From: Leuctra nigra
Taxonomy: Eukaryota; Arthropoda; Insecta; Plecoptera; Leuctridae
DNA: 64,000 bases
Direction: 5' to 3'
Assembly (NCBI GenBank): GCA_934045905.1
Contig: OW203764.1
Span: 28,322,954-28,386,953 of the forward strand
Every line of letters starts with the position of its first letter. The first letter of the stretch is position 1. The notes beneath the pieces are model-generated. The model had not been told where the DNA came from. It was given only the letters and a program-made list of their open reading frames with translations, and did not search any database. Position numbers and translations under genes: made by a program. Below, piece by piece: positions 46,783 to 60,600 of the stretch.

Positions 46783-48617
46783 TAAGGACCGGTCTTGCCA
46801 ACCTTTCATTATGAGTTGCATGGAACAAGTACTAACATGGAAAGTCAGTAGTGGAATATCTATAATCAGCAATTAGTTATAATAATCAATATTATTTGAT
46901 TTTATAAAGAGATTGAGAACTCGGCAAAATCCTAAATGTTGATATCTTTAAATCACAGTGTGCATGTTGTACTCCAGTAAATAGCTAATGAGCACTGACT
47001 GAACCATATAAAAAATTGCACATTTTGTTCTAAATTAGAGCGCTGGAAGCCATATTTGTGTACTAATGTAGAACAAAACATGCTTTTGCAAACTATGAAT
47101 TATCTATTAGCACTTTTACTAATTGTGTTCAAGAGCTAATACCTATTAATTAGGTATTAACGTTTGCTATACCGTAATGAAAGTTGGTAAGTACGACCCT
47201 TAAAAAACAATACAAACACATCGGCTGGCTTACTTTAAATTTATTGGTTACTACATAAATACAAGTACGATTCCCTGTTTTCATGCAATCATTGAAAACC
47301 AAAAATATCTGTAGGAACTAAAGTTGAAATGAATTACGTACAAGAAATTAAAGTTAAATCGATCCACAAGATTATACATGAAAATAATAAGCACACGTCT
47401 GCTGTAGACTATCGCAAACACAAAGAGTACTATATTACACTTTGTGGTTCAAACAAGTGAGGCATGGATGAAACGATGACCACTATTGAAAGAATGAGGT
47501 ATCGCATGGAATTCATTTGCATCTTGGTAATGCCCTTTATTTCATCTCAAACAATTCAATGTTAAAGAAGCTTGAAATATAAGAAGCATTAAGATTTCGT
47601 TTGAATGAGTAACTAAGTAGGTACGCATTTTCAACATTCAAATTCATGGATTAACTTCGTAAGAAGAAGCACTGAAAAGCAACGAAGTTGCACACTTCAA
47701 ATCAAGATTAATCCTCATCAAGTCATCACATTAGTTATAATTATTTTACATACTATCCAACTGATTCTCTCCACAGACTTACACGCTCCATTGGTGGGTA
47801 ACATGGTCATTATTCTACAAAACAGTATATCCAGAGAACTGCAAGGTATTAAAAGAAAACATATGCGGTAAGATAACTACTCTATCAAAGTAAATACAAA
47901 AAGTAATCATATCCAATCATTCGGACTATATTTAGTGTATTACTAGACACATTATTACATAACATATTCATTCAAAATTAAATGATCATTATCACTGACA
48001 AAATTATCTACGTAACATCATCTCCTTGGTCCGGTGAAACTTAAAATTTGTCCTAGGTTGTGCGACAATAACGATAAAATAAAAAACACATTAATGCACA
48101 CAACATCCACTGATGGATCAAGTATTCCCCTCACAGATGCTAGATACAAGCAATGTGGAATGTTTGTTAATGAAATCACTTTGTAACAGCACACAATTAC
48201 GTGAGTGGTTATGCCATCCAAACAACTATAGTATGTAGGAGTAATATGTAATTTATAGTAAATTCAAACATAAAGAAAGCACATTATTCGAGGTCTTGCG
48301 CAGCGGATTATTTTAACAATGCAAATTAGCATGTTTAATAATAACTTTCTCATTTTAGGTATCTAATTTGAAATGGTTCTCCTCCTCATCGAATTACAAT
48401 TACAGTTTAAGAGACATGTCACTGTATCTATGACAATATGAATTAAGATGTACTGAATCATTATTATTTTATGTACATACATGTACTCGGCCCCTCTGAC
48501 ATGACACACACATAAGATTGGGATTCCGTGCATTTTCCAACGATTGCACGACACTTCCCTTCAGTCTACAAGCCCGATCGAGGGTACGTTACGGTGTGCG
48601 CTGCGGTGAAACACTCT
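46783..48617 (-). other. UBE2Q 3' untranslated region and spacer
   Basis: Downstream of the UBE2Q stop on the minus strand. A minus-strand AATAAA (TTTATT on +) at 47240-47245 is a candidate polyA signal about 1.4 kb past the stop. No other gene or bounded repeat recognised. Confidence 0.4.
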
Positions 48618-51600
48618 TTAGCCGTCTTCCTTGGGAGGTGTGAACCAACCTAAAATCAAATCGGTACTGATTAGTAAATAGTAATAGTACACAAGCAGAA
48701 TAGACTCTGGAGACCTATTTTCAAATCATTTGAGTCATTTTTCCATTTGTTTTCATGCCCTGACGTCCGACTGAACAAAATACTGATTTGGCAGCTTCAA
48801 TGATTGATCAGTCCGACATCAGATCAACTCCAATATAATATGGAAGACTGACTAACGATTCAATAATAGTCCAGGGCAGCTATTCTATAACTTCAAATAT
48901 CCGGATTCGGCCAGTAACCGATTCGGTGCAATTTTAATCCATATGGCCGTGAATCAGATTTGGGCCTCATCTGGAATCTGGATATCAAGTTATAGAATAA
49001 CTGCCCAGGGTAGTTATTTTATAACTTTAATTTTCCGGATTCGGCCCGTATACGATTCACGGCCATATGGATTAACATTCCACCGTATCGTATACGGGCC
49101 GAATCTGGAATTTTAAAGTTATAGAACAACTACCCTGGGCTCTTGATCAAAACAATGCATTCCAATAACTTGCAAGCTGCAAACTTTCATTGCAGACTGT
49201 GCTTGGCTGCATACAGTGACTAAAATTAGTCATCTCTCAATTTGTCGAGATTTTTTTATTCTTACAGTGAGCAACTCAGTGGAATTTGAGCTCAGCTCAA
49301 CGCATACCCTCGAAAAAATCATTCCCATTTCAACTTGCAAATTGCATTGACCATTGATGCTGCCAATGCTATGTAGGTACTTAAGGTTTAACCCCCGCTT
49401 TGAAGGACTATATTCATGCAGGGAAATTAAAGATAATTTTAAATGTTCCCGACATGTGTGAACATAAAACATGTTTCAATATTTAACTTTATAATGGGTT
49501 TTAAGGCCTTAGACTTCTGGTTGGATTGATATCTAATATCGAGATGGGCTATGATTGTGTGAATTAATTTGACTTTTCATCGTAATTTCTCTCTCATATC
49601 TGCAAAATAAACGTCATGCAATCCAGCACTGGCAAGAGTTCTGTATTGTTTAGAGCTAGAAATGGCGGATGAAACACAATTTTCCTACCTGAAAGTAGAC
49701 GTATTAACAAGATTACATCCCATTCTCAAGACACAGAAGCAGTGTCAAAATGATTTGTCTAAGCTTCACCACTTTTAAATATTCTATTTCTTATTTATTT
49801 ATTTCAACAGATCTCTTAAGTGGGTATCACACTGAGTTGCAACCCGTGGTTGGAACTGTCGTATGGAAACTTTTGTTGCAAAAGGAGGCAACCGCCTATC
49901 ACACGCAACTGTTTGGGTTGATGTTGGTTGGTTCACAATTGACACTCATGAGTTGCGCAGAAAGCAGTTGCCATAGTAACCAAAATAAAAGTATATAGAA
50001 TAACAAAATCTGACAGCGGCAATCCAATTCTCATATTTAGAGTGATTACTTGTGAAAGAAAGATATTTAAGTAAGTACAAGTAAATAATAATATGCACTA
50101 TTTATCCATACACATGTTTAAGTTAAATATTCATCTGATAAATATGATTTATAGCTAATATTTATAGCATCCTATTGATAAGTTCACGTCACGTGGTACC
50201 ACAACAAATTGTTGGAACCGGAAAAATAGAGACTTCTCTATTTTTCAACCCAACCCGTGGGTTGACCAAATTCAGTCTCTGCACATGCGCGGCCAACCAT
50301 ATTTTCCAACCGCCGGTTCCATACACGGGTTGCAACTCAGTGTGATAGGGCTTTTATGACATTCAGTGACAAGACAAAAAACTAACGACATCTAATAATT
50401 CACAGCCACCTAGATCGTACAGTCAGGGTATCAAGATGTTACAGAATGCATTGTTTATATTTTTCATTTATTAAACATGTTTTGATAGATTTTGGAAAGA
50501 TACACATCTTTTACATGAATTACATATTATTTTGGTATTGTTGAGATGTTTAAATAGGTCTATTAACCATAAGAGTAATAGTTGTATGCTAGATAGTAAT
50601 TTGGTACTAAATAGGTAATTCTGTTCACTTTAGACAACGTTGCCATGTACTCAAATCTGACAGTTGAATGACTATGCAAGTGCCCATTTTGCATCACAAA
50701 TTGTCTTTTACTGCAATAAATACTCCGTCAACTATATATTTTCTTTTGATCTTGGCTTAAAGTAAGTGATTGAAGTTTCCAAAAAACAGTTTTTACACCG
50801 AACTTTTGTTACAGATTTCCCTAAATCAGTTATAATTAGGGATGGCACCTGGTAAAATTTACCGGTAAATTAAGGTAAATTTACAGGTAAATTTACCAAT
50901 TATTAATTTACCGGTAAAAAAAATTGTAAATTTTGTTTTTTTGATCCTCTCCAATCTATGAATGGAGATATCAAATTTTAAGTAAAAACTATAAGTAAAC
51001 TTCAGTGTGACAACATTAGCAGTTAGGCATATTTTACGTTGATTTTTGGTTGTCTTCAATCATTCAGAATGATAACTCCATCCATATACCATTACTTCCA
51101 ATGTCGGAATCTCTATTCAGGTTTGCTTGTTTAGCAGACACAGATTGTAACTTGATAAAATTGGTGGTCGTCAATTCCTCTTATGGGAGAATAACACAGG
51201 CATGGCATAGCCTACACTAGATTGGTCGAGTAAATGATATTCGGTTATATCATCCCTTATCAATATGGAGTACCTATTGTCATTATTAACATTGATTATT
51301 GTTATTGTTCTGACTGCGGTAATCTTTGTAAATGAGTCAAATAATAAAGTAGGGTCATTTTTGTATTTGGTATAATCATGATTTGGTATCTACCATCATT
51401 TTTCAAAATTTACCGCTGACCGGTAAATTTACCGATTTTTCCAGAACCGGTAAAAGTGCCATCCCTAGTTATAATGTAGTAGAATTTTAGGTGCTCCCAT
51501 AAGACACTGTGTTAAAACCATGTACTTTAATCATCAATTAAATAAAAAATCGCTCGTCGGGATTAATTTTTATGGTTTTATATTACGCATAATAGCATAA

Positions 51601-54600
51601 TAGGAAAATTGATTAAAATCTTATGATTTTGTTAGGGACGAAACGCTGGTTAATCCTTAAAAGTGACTTATTTACAACTATTGGAGTTTATTTGTGTGTA
51701 GGGGGAGGGGATCCTTATGCAAAGAGAAGCTCATCATACTCACTTGAACGACCACTCATTGTGAATGATAGCTCGTTATAATTTATTTCCAGTGTATATC
51801 AGAAATTTTTTACTGACAAGGGGGTAAGAATCTGACTGCTAAGTAAGATTATAGAAATGACAGGGGTACAAATATTAGGAATGAAGTATGTGGCTACGCG
51901 TACGCCCCACAAATACTCCTGTTATTAGTTATAATTAAGGTCAGGATAGTTATGCAGTATAAAACCCCGAAATATGCATGCACTTATGCACTATCAACCC
52001 CCCCAAATATGCACGATTTATGCACTATCATCCGAAATATGCATTTTTATGCACTATTACTTTAAACAGAGGTCGCCAACTTTGGATTGTGCGGACCACT
52101 TTGGTGCGTAAAATACGTATGACGGGAAATGTGATTGTCCACGGAAACAAAAGCGGGTCCGGGGCGCATAGCCCTGGAAAAAATTGATTTCTGAAATTCA
52201 TTTGGTGCGTTTCTACGCGATTTCTACTCTTTAATTTAGCCAATTTTTATTTCGGAATTAGTGTTTTTAAAATGAGTCACTAATACATTAAAAAAATACT
52301 TGGAAACAAAAACATAATATTAGGAAAAATTACAGTAATGTTAAAACCCCCTGTTTATGCACGAATATGCACTATCATAGCCGTTTTATGCACGTATTAT
52401 GCAATTTTTCAAAAAAGGGCCAAAATATGCAACATCAAGTTTGCTTTATTTGCATCTTTAAGACATGGAACGCATCCATCTCAAGTCGCATGACTCTAAA
52501 ATGCATTTGAAATATTATGATACTGCATAACTATCCTGTCTCTAGTTATAATATTATTGTTATTATTGTTACAAAAAATAAGAGTTGGGATTCGATTTGC
52601 TTTTCTAAATCGATGTCAAAGTGAAAATTTCGACATCAAATCGAAACAATTTCGACATCGTAAAAATAGGCAACAAAAATAGGCACTCGACATCGAAATT
52701 ACGGCGAAATATGGCAACATTGCAGTTTGCGCCTGGCCAAAGCCAAGGCCATGCGTCTAGGCGCGAGAGAAATCCCTTTTCCACCCCCTTGCGGCTACAA
52801 AGGGACAAGGAAATGATAGTACACTTTTTGCCGTAATATATTCCGCGAAGCAAAACATTGTCTGTATTACTGTTAACACCTAAAAACAAACACTTTCCAC
52901 ACTTCACTTTGTCTGGTAGGTAGAGTACCTAATTATTTTTTGAAAGCCAACATAATTTCGTATGAGAATAAAAACAGCACACACCCTGAAAGGCAAGAGA
53001 CAACTGACCGAACTGACCATAGTGTCAGTGACCTTCCCTCCCCTATCCGAAAATACACAGGCGGTATGCAGGAAGGGCAGAAGTAGGCCAGCTGATCTTG
53101 TTGCACTGTTGCCAGATCTCCTTTTGGGCGCGAAATTTGAAACTTTTAAGCTGGGTTCCCATACTTCGCTTTTATTTCGCATTCGGTTCGCTTTCGCAAA
53201 ATGGCTACCTTTTAACACAGAAAATCGTCCATGTTTAATTTCGTCTCCGAAATTCAAAAATGTTGGACCAACTTCAACTTCGACGAAATCGTAACGCGCG
53301 AAAACCGGAAGTGATGCGATATATCGAATCTCCATTTCCGGTCGACCTCGAGCTTATATTCGATATTCGTGACGTTTCAACTTTCAAGTTTTACTTTTTC
53401 CGCATTTTCTTGCCTTTCTTGCTTATTATCTGATTATTATTCGTCATTTTGTTTTTAACTTTTGGCAGAATACTATTTATGTATCGCGTATCCAAGGATA
53501 CGCGAAACAGAAATTATGGAAACGACTACAAACTTCGCGAGGCGAAAGCGAACCGAAAGCGAAGTATGGGAACCCAGCTTAAGATACAAAAACGATGTCA
53601 ATCGATTTTTCGATTTAGATATTCAAATCGATGTCAAATCGAAAGTTAAAATCCATTCGACATCGATGTCAAATCGAAATATCGATGTCAAGTCCCAACC
53701 TTACAAAAAATAATCTGTGCCTCGTCAATATGAACAGTTCTGGCGAAGGGGCGATATTTATTTAAAAACCCACGCTAATGTGAAGCTAAAGTTTATAAAT
53801 AATATCTGTCACCATTCGTTTCAAAAATAATGTCACCTGTCGCCCGGGAGGTGGAGATCCATCTTCATCTTGGGCCATCTTTTCAGTGAAGTTAGCTGGC
53901 TAGTCCCAGTGGTTAATTTGTTAATAATAAGTGGGCGGACGCTTGGAAATGTCAGGGAAATATATTTGCTTACAAAAACAAAGGGGGTTTTGGGGGGAGG
54001 ATCCCCTTAATATTTAGTGATGTGGATTTTACCGTAAATTTTTTTTTCGGTAAATTTACCGTCAGGCGGTAAATTTTTTTATTTTTGTCTAATTCAGGAA
54101 TCGTGCTATTGGCTCTTGAAATAATTGTTTTAAAAGTGTTTTGGGGGTGCCAAATGTGTATTAAGTGATCAGGAAATGAAGGGGATGCCATGGTTCTTCC
54201 AAGTGATTTCTTTTTGCATCGTTTGGTCTTCACACTCTAAAATTTAATAAAATGTAATACTTGCACATTAGTTATAATTAAAGCTCTATAAATTAAATAA
54301 TGCCATAATGGAGAACGTTACTGCCCCTGTTACACTCTCAAAACGTTATTTATTATTATAATTAACAATATTTATTTATCGAATTTAACGTTTTGAAGAT
54401 GTACAATGTACCTACCTCAAGTCATAAGCTATAAAATTATCTGCAAGTTTTGTTTCCACATAAATTATGTGTAGACATATCCAACAATACACTTTGAAGA
54501 ACCATTTGCTTCCCCTTATCTTCCCCAGGTCTCTTACAGTAATTTCCAAGTTGCAATTTAAATAATACTTTCGTTTGAAACAAATCATAAACATTTTGCA

Positions 54601-57600
54601 TTTTTGTTTATACTTTGAATATTTGCACACAATTCTCTGCTATGAAACCAAAGAAAATATATGAAGAAACACTTCTAGGAAATCAAGTACAATTTAACAA
54701 GTACTCTACCTACAGAAAATGAAGATAAAATGAAATAAAATAATAGATTAAATTAAGTTAGTATTCATGAAATAAAATGAACATTTTCTGCATATTTCTA
54801 CCTACAAAATCGACATTGGTCAACATTTCACTTTGGTATAGGTAATTAAAAAAACCTAATTTCAAATTCATAAAACTTATGTATGAACACCTACAAATCA
54901 ACATGGACTACATTTCACTTTACTGTGAGGTCTGCTTGATATCCCTGAAAGTATTTCCCTACTATTTCCTTGGTTTCACATCGGAGAATGTGTGCAATAG
55001 GTGCATTGTATAATGCAACATTTTAATGATATTCACAAGATCCCTCCACTTCTCATTAAGGGTGTAAATTTCACTGTTTTCTTGACCTATGCACTTGGCT
55101 GATTCCATAGAATATAATGATGATAATTTTGAAAATTTTACCATGGTAAAATTTATTTGGTAAATTTACGGTAAATTTACCTGACCGGTAAATTTACCTG
55201 ACCGGTAAATTTACCTGACCGTAAATTTACCGACTCACATCACTAAATATAATGTGGGTCTGGGGTGCATAACGCCAGGAAAATTTTGAATTTCAGAACT
55301 AAATTTAGTGCCTTTTTATGCAATTTTTATACAATTTTAAGCCAATTTTTACTTCTTATGAAAAATAAGAGTGTTATGAAAAACACTTTATGTTATGAAA
55401 AAAAATGTTATGAAAAAGAGTGTCCGCCCCCAAATTAACCGCTGGCTAGTCCTGACATGTCAATCCCTCCCGGCCGCATCCTCTTCTATCTTTTCCATCT
55501 CACTCTCCTCCCACAATCCTCCTAGTATCACTGCTCTTCATTCCTCACCTCTTTCTTCCACAACCCACCCACCAGGTCCTCCCACTTGACTTGGTCACTT
55601 GGTTTGCTCCTCTGCTTTCCTGCTCTGTGCTCTCTTTAATTCAAATTCCCTTGTTAGTACCTATTCTGTTGGGAGTTGGGACACATTCTTCTAAGATGTC
55701 CAAACCAGCTTAGGTAGTCTTTCTTTCCAATCTTTGAGGCTCTCGACACCTAGTTTGTTACCTACTGATGTCAGCACTTCTTTATTTCTCCATCTTTGAC
55801 ACTCCGGCTATGCTTCGGAGGAATTTAATTTTGGGTACCTGAATACTTCCCACTTTTCTATGTCAATGTCCACATTACTGCACCATGTTAGCATAGGTGT
55901 GACTATATAGGTCAGTTTATATAGCTATTAGCTACCTAATAAAAATTTGAGGTCACACAAAACTATAAGTGTAGATAGGTAATTGATTAACATCAAATAT
56001 GTTATTTTAGATAATAATTAGAGATGGGCCGATTCCGAAATTTCACGATTCCGATTTCGATACCGATTCTTAGCTCCGATTCTTGCGATTCCGATTCTTC
56101 ACAAATACCTACAAACCTCACTGTATTTATCACCCTTTGTATTTTGCCCTCAGGTAAGTAATTAAAAAATAAAAAAAGTGGTAAGAAAACAACATTTAAA
56201 TGTATTTTTAATGTGTTAGATCTTTAATTTTGTTGAAAAGTAAGTAGTAATACTAGGAATTGTGCTTTGGCAATGTTTTTAACCTCAAATATTAAGCTAA
56301 AAGGGCGGGATTTTCAAAAAGAATCGGAATCGCTAAAATATGGTCAGGAATCGGAGAATCGCGATTCTTCCGATTCCACTGGAATCGGTGGAATCGGAAT
56401 CGGCCCATCTCTAATAATAATCATTCGAAAAAGAATATAACCCTTGAAAAATACATGATGGCCACAGAAATTAGAGTACAGTTCCCAAGAATCACAATAT
56501 GCTTCAGTTTCGCGATTATATCATTGGAAAACAATAAAAAGAGGCGGAGTCGGAATCGCCCGATTATAGTGCAACAATCGCGAAAAAACCAGCTCTACCT
56601 GAGCAATAATCTTGCGAATCAGTAGGTACTTGAAAGTCTAATTTTGCAGTTAACTGTTTTATTAAGATTCTATGTGGACTTTTAGAGGTTTCTGATAATG
56701 ATGGTAGATGAAACTACGGTGTCAAATCGCTGCCAAATAGCAGGTTTGTTGCGCATTGTCAAAACACCCCCCAGTTGGGGGGTCATTCACGAAACTTTTT
56801 GATGGTGTTACCGGGGGCGGCCAATGTTATTTCTTATGGGACTACGAGCTAATCCAAGCTAATTGTGCTTCGTGAATGAGGTCCCTGGGATTGACCACAA
56901 TGACGCTGAAAATCTTGAGTGAGGTGATGTAATGAAGATAAGATACCGAACATTAAACTCACCATTCTTCTCGTGGATCTGCACCAAGGACTTGAATGAC
57001 TGCTGCGCTCTGGCCAAGCTGTACTGTCCCTGCTAATAAAGAGGATACATGTTGTTAGAGAGGAGGCGCCTTATAATTTATTCCATGTCAGACTCGTGAG
57101 CAATAACCAAGAACAAAACCCATGGACTATCAGTTTGTTTAAAATTGGTCCAATAGTTATTATACAGTTTACAGAACACCTGGAAAGTTTCCCGGGGATA
57201 ATAGTGTTATGGTGAAGTGCGTCCTCCCCGTAGAGGCGGTAGACGTTCCGAAAACGTCCACGACATCATAATAGTGTTATTTTATTTGTCCGGCCATCGC
57301 TAACCTTGAACTCCTGGACCGGCGTTGCCGACATGGCAGCAAGTTTCAAAATACATTAATCTCAGTTTACTTCTTGCCAGGAAAGGGACGAAAAGGAGGC
57401 GTTTGATTATTTCGAACATTTTTTTTTCGTATTGGGGGCAAGCCCCCCCCCCACCCACCCCACCATAATCCTTGACAATAAGTTGAACTTGCTTTGTACT
57501 TGCCCTTGCAGAAATACTGATTGCGTCCATGATACTTAGTGTTGGGAAATTACCGGTAATTTATAATTTGGTAAATTACGCTGTAAATTACCAGGTAAAT

Positions 57601-60600
57601 TACCAATGTGCGGTAATTTAAAAATAAAAAATTGCACCTTATATTAGAGCAGTTATTCTTCTAAGAAAAAATGGTAATTAAAATCAGTGACAAGAATTAG
57701 TACTTTTAAATGCAATATTTATTTGAATAAGATTGCAAATTAGCAGATACAGGCGCATAGGAACTTTATTTTGAGTGGGGGGAGGGTCAAAATTATCGGG
57801 GATCAATGAATGTGAGGAAATGGTAGTTCGCCGTTACAAGGGGGTCTGGGGGCCCGCACCCAGTTTGCCGCACAGGGCCTTTTTTTTAATTTTTGATACA
57901 AAAGAACTGAATTTAAATCGATTTTGGCATTCTTTTCAAAGAAATGTACAATGGTCAATGTGTCATATATGCAATATTCTTGGAAACTTAAGACAAAAAT
58001 ATAATAACTATTTGTTTTTATAGAATCCCCATTTGCCCCGCAGGGAATTTTTGGAGTCATTCAAAAGAATCGAATTTGAAGCTATTTTGGCATCCTTTTC
58101 AATGAAATTTTAAAATGTGATGCAATATTCTTGGGAAACTTAAGACAAAATGCAATATACCTAATCTGTAAATGCGTTATTTGATAAAATCCCTCAAGTC
58201 CTCGCAGGGAATTTTTTGAATTTCTAGTTAAATAAAAATCGATTATGAATTGATTTTGGAATTCCTTTGAAAATGGTTGCAATAAGCAGCACCACAATAA
58301 CCAATGAGAAAAATCTGTAGGTTTTTCAGATTTTTTTAAATGTTTTGGTATCATAGTTTAATGACGTAATATTAAATTTTATTCATGAGGATGATCATGT
58401 TTGAGAACTGAGATATTGTCTCATTGGATAATACGATAATGTGTTTTGCAAAAATTAGGAAAATTTTGAGTACCATTCAACCTCATAATGGAGCAAATCT
58501 GTGAATTTTTGGATCTCTTTATCAACATTTATGTATATCTGGGCACAGTCTAGTTATAGCCTTCTAGTCTGTGATCTGGAAGTGTCATCATATGGAAGTG
58601 CCAAGATGAAAAGTGCCTTCCTACTCGCCTGAGTTTGTGTAATTTACGGTATTTTATAGCAAATTACGCGTAATTTACCATTGTAAATTACGCCTTAAAT
58701 TACGTAATTTAGGAAAGTTGTAAATTACGACAAATTGGTAATTTACCAGGTAATTTACGGCCCGTAATTTACGGATTTACATCACTAATGATACTACTGC
58801 TTTTTTAAACTCTTTCTGGATTATGCAATCCATCCCTATACTTCAAATCACATCAATTGCTAATTTTAACTAATACAAATAATAAATTACAGAGCAACAA
58901 ATAGTTTTAATTTTATTGCAATATTTTGCAACATTACTTGCACTCTGTTATTTTATATAAACAAGCACTCCATCTCGAGTGATCTATTAATATTCAGAGT
59001 ATTCAACTAAGCATCGTGTGATTTTCAGTCTTCCCTTCCTTGTGAAGATAAGAACATTCATCATATTCCCAGAGACTATGTCGCCAGCAAATATATAAGG
59101 GTCCATATATGGGTAATTCTACACTAACTGGAACTTTCTTGTCCATCCACAATAAATCAAGTACAGTCAATGATAAAATTATACAAAAAAATTGGGTATA
59201 TCAGAGAAATATGTTTCATAAGATGCAATGTCTTTGTCTAACTCAAACAAACAATTGAAATTGTGGGGGAGGGTTTACCACCCACAATGTCCTTTCCATG
59301 GATGTCCCACCAAGCATTTTCCAAGTGTATTACTAGGCTATGAAGCTATAAACAAAATAAAAATTACTTTTAAACTTGACATATTATATAGAAATGAGCA
59401 TACTACAATATGTTATTGATGGCATAATTGTAATATTAACCCATAATAGTTTTACACCCCTTTAATTCTTGTCCCACACTTTTGAGTCCTTTCCATGGGC
59501 ATTATTACTTCATTAAATTTCCCGCCTCATGATAATTTTTTCTTCTCGTTTTATTTTTATGCTGTTGGTAGACCTGAACCATCTGCTGGTGCAATGTTGT
59601 GTACAGTGATTTTGTAGAAGATTTTGTAGAAGAAAAATAAATGAAGACATGCATATAGGCGAATATTTTAATTCATTGTCCTTTCCATGGATGCTGTATT
59701 ATTAATTTCCACAATTAATTCAACCGTATTTTTTTAAAATAAATGTATGTAAAGTGTAGCTCTTATGCCCAGTACAACATAACCTTAAAATTGTTTGGCG
59801 CCAAGTAGTTGGAATCAAATGAATAGTTAATCTTGAATCTTTAATCTATGTCAATCTATGTCACTGTATTATTATTATTTTTATTATTCATTGCATCTAC
59901 TGTATATACATTATTATCATCTCATCATTGTCATATTTATGTTAGTTATTTTTATATGAATCTAATTACATTATATGTTTTGCCACCGTGTTTTGTGCAC
60001 AAAGCAAATCAATAAAAACATACTGATACTGATAAATGTCCTTACCATGGATATTCTCAAATGTCCATTCCATGGATATCTATGCATGGATATCATGGAT
60101 ATGGATATCTACGACATTGTGTATGGAGTTTGATTTCTGCTGATGATATATTTTCAATTACCATCCCAAATTCATCCAAATCACAAAAATATATCAAGTT
60201 CTGAGTGAGGTACCTACCTACCTTACTTTTTTTTTTTTAAGAAAAAAAGTTCCAGTTAGTGTAGAATTACCCATATGTTGAACAGTATAGCATCAACCTT
60301 GAAGTTAGGGGTGGACCTGAGACAGTAGCAAGAGGGGGAGGGGTGAGAGCCGCACAGCTGATAGTAACAGCATTTCTGTGATAAGAAGGGTAACAAATAC
60401 AGTGGAACCTCCTTAGTACATTTCTCTTTATAAATACGTTTTTCACCCTTCTACTACGTTCTTTTCAAAAGGTCCCGCCATTCCCCTATAAGAACACATG
60501 TTAAATTATTTCTCGCTAGTGCGTTTTTCACGTAGTACGTTAAAAATTCTGGACCCTTGAAGCATATTACTAAGAATAGTAGGTACTAGAATAGTAGAAT

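Noticed and set aside
52904..53335. 143-codon minus-strand frame spanning a MITE edge
   Set aside because: Crosses the boundary between two transposons, so it cannot be an old gene.
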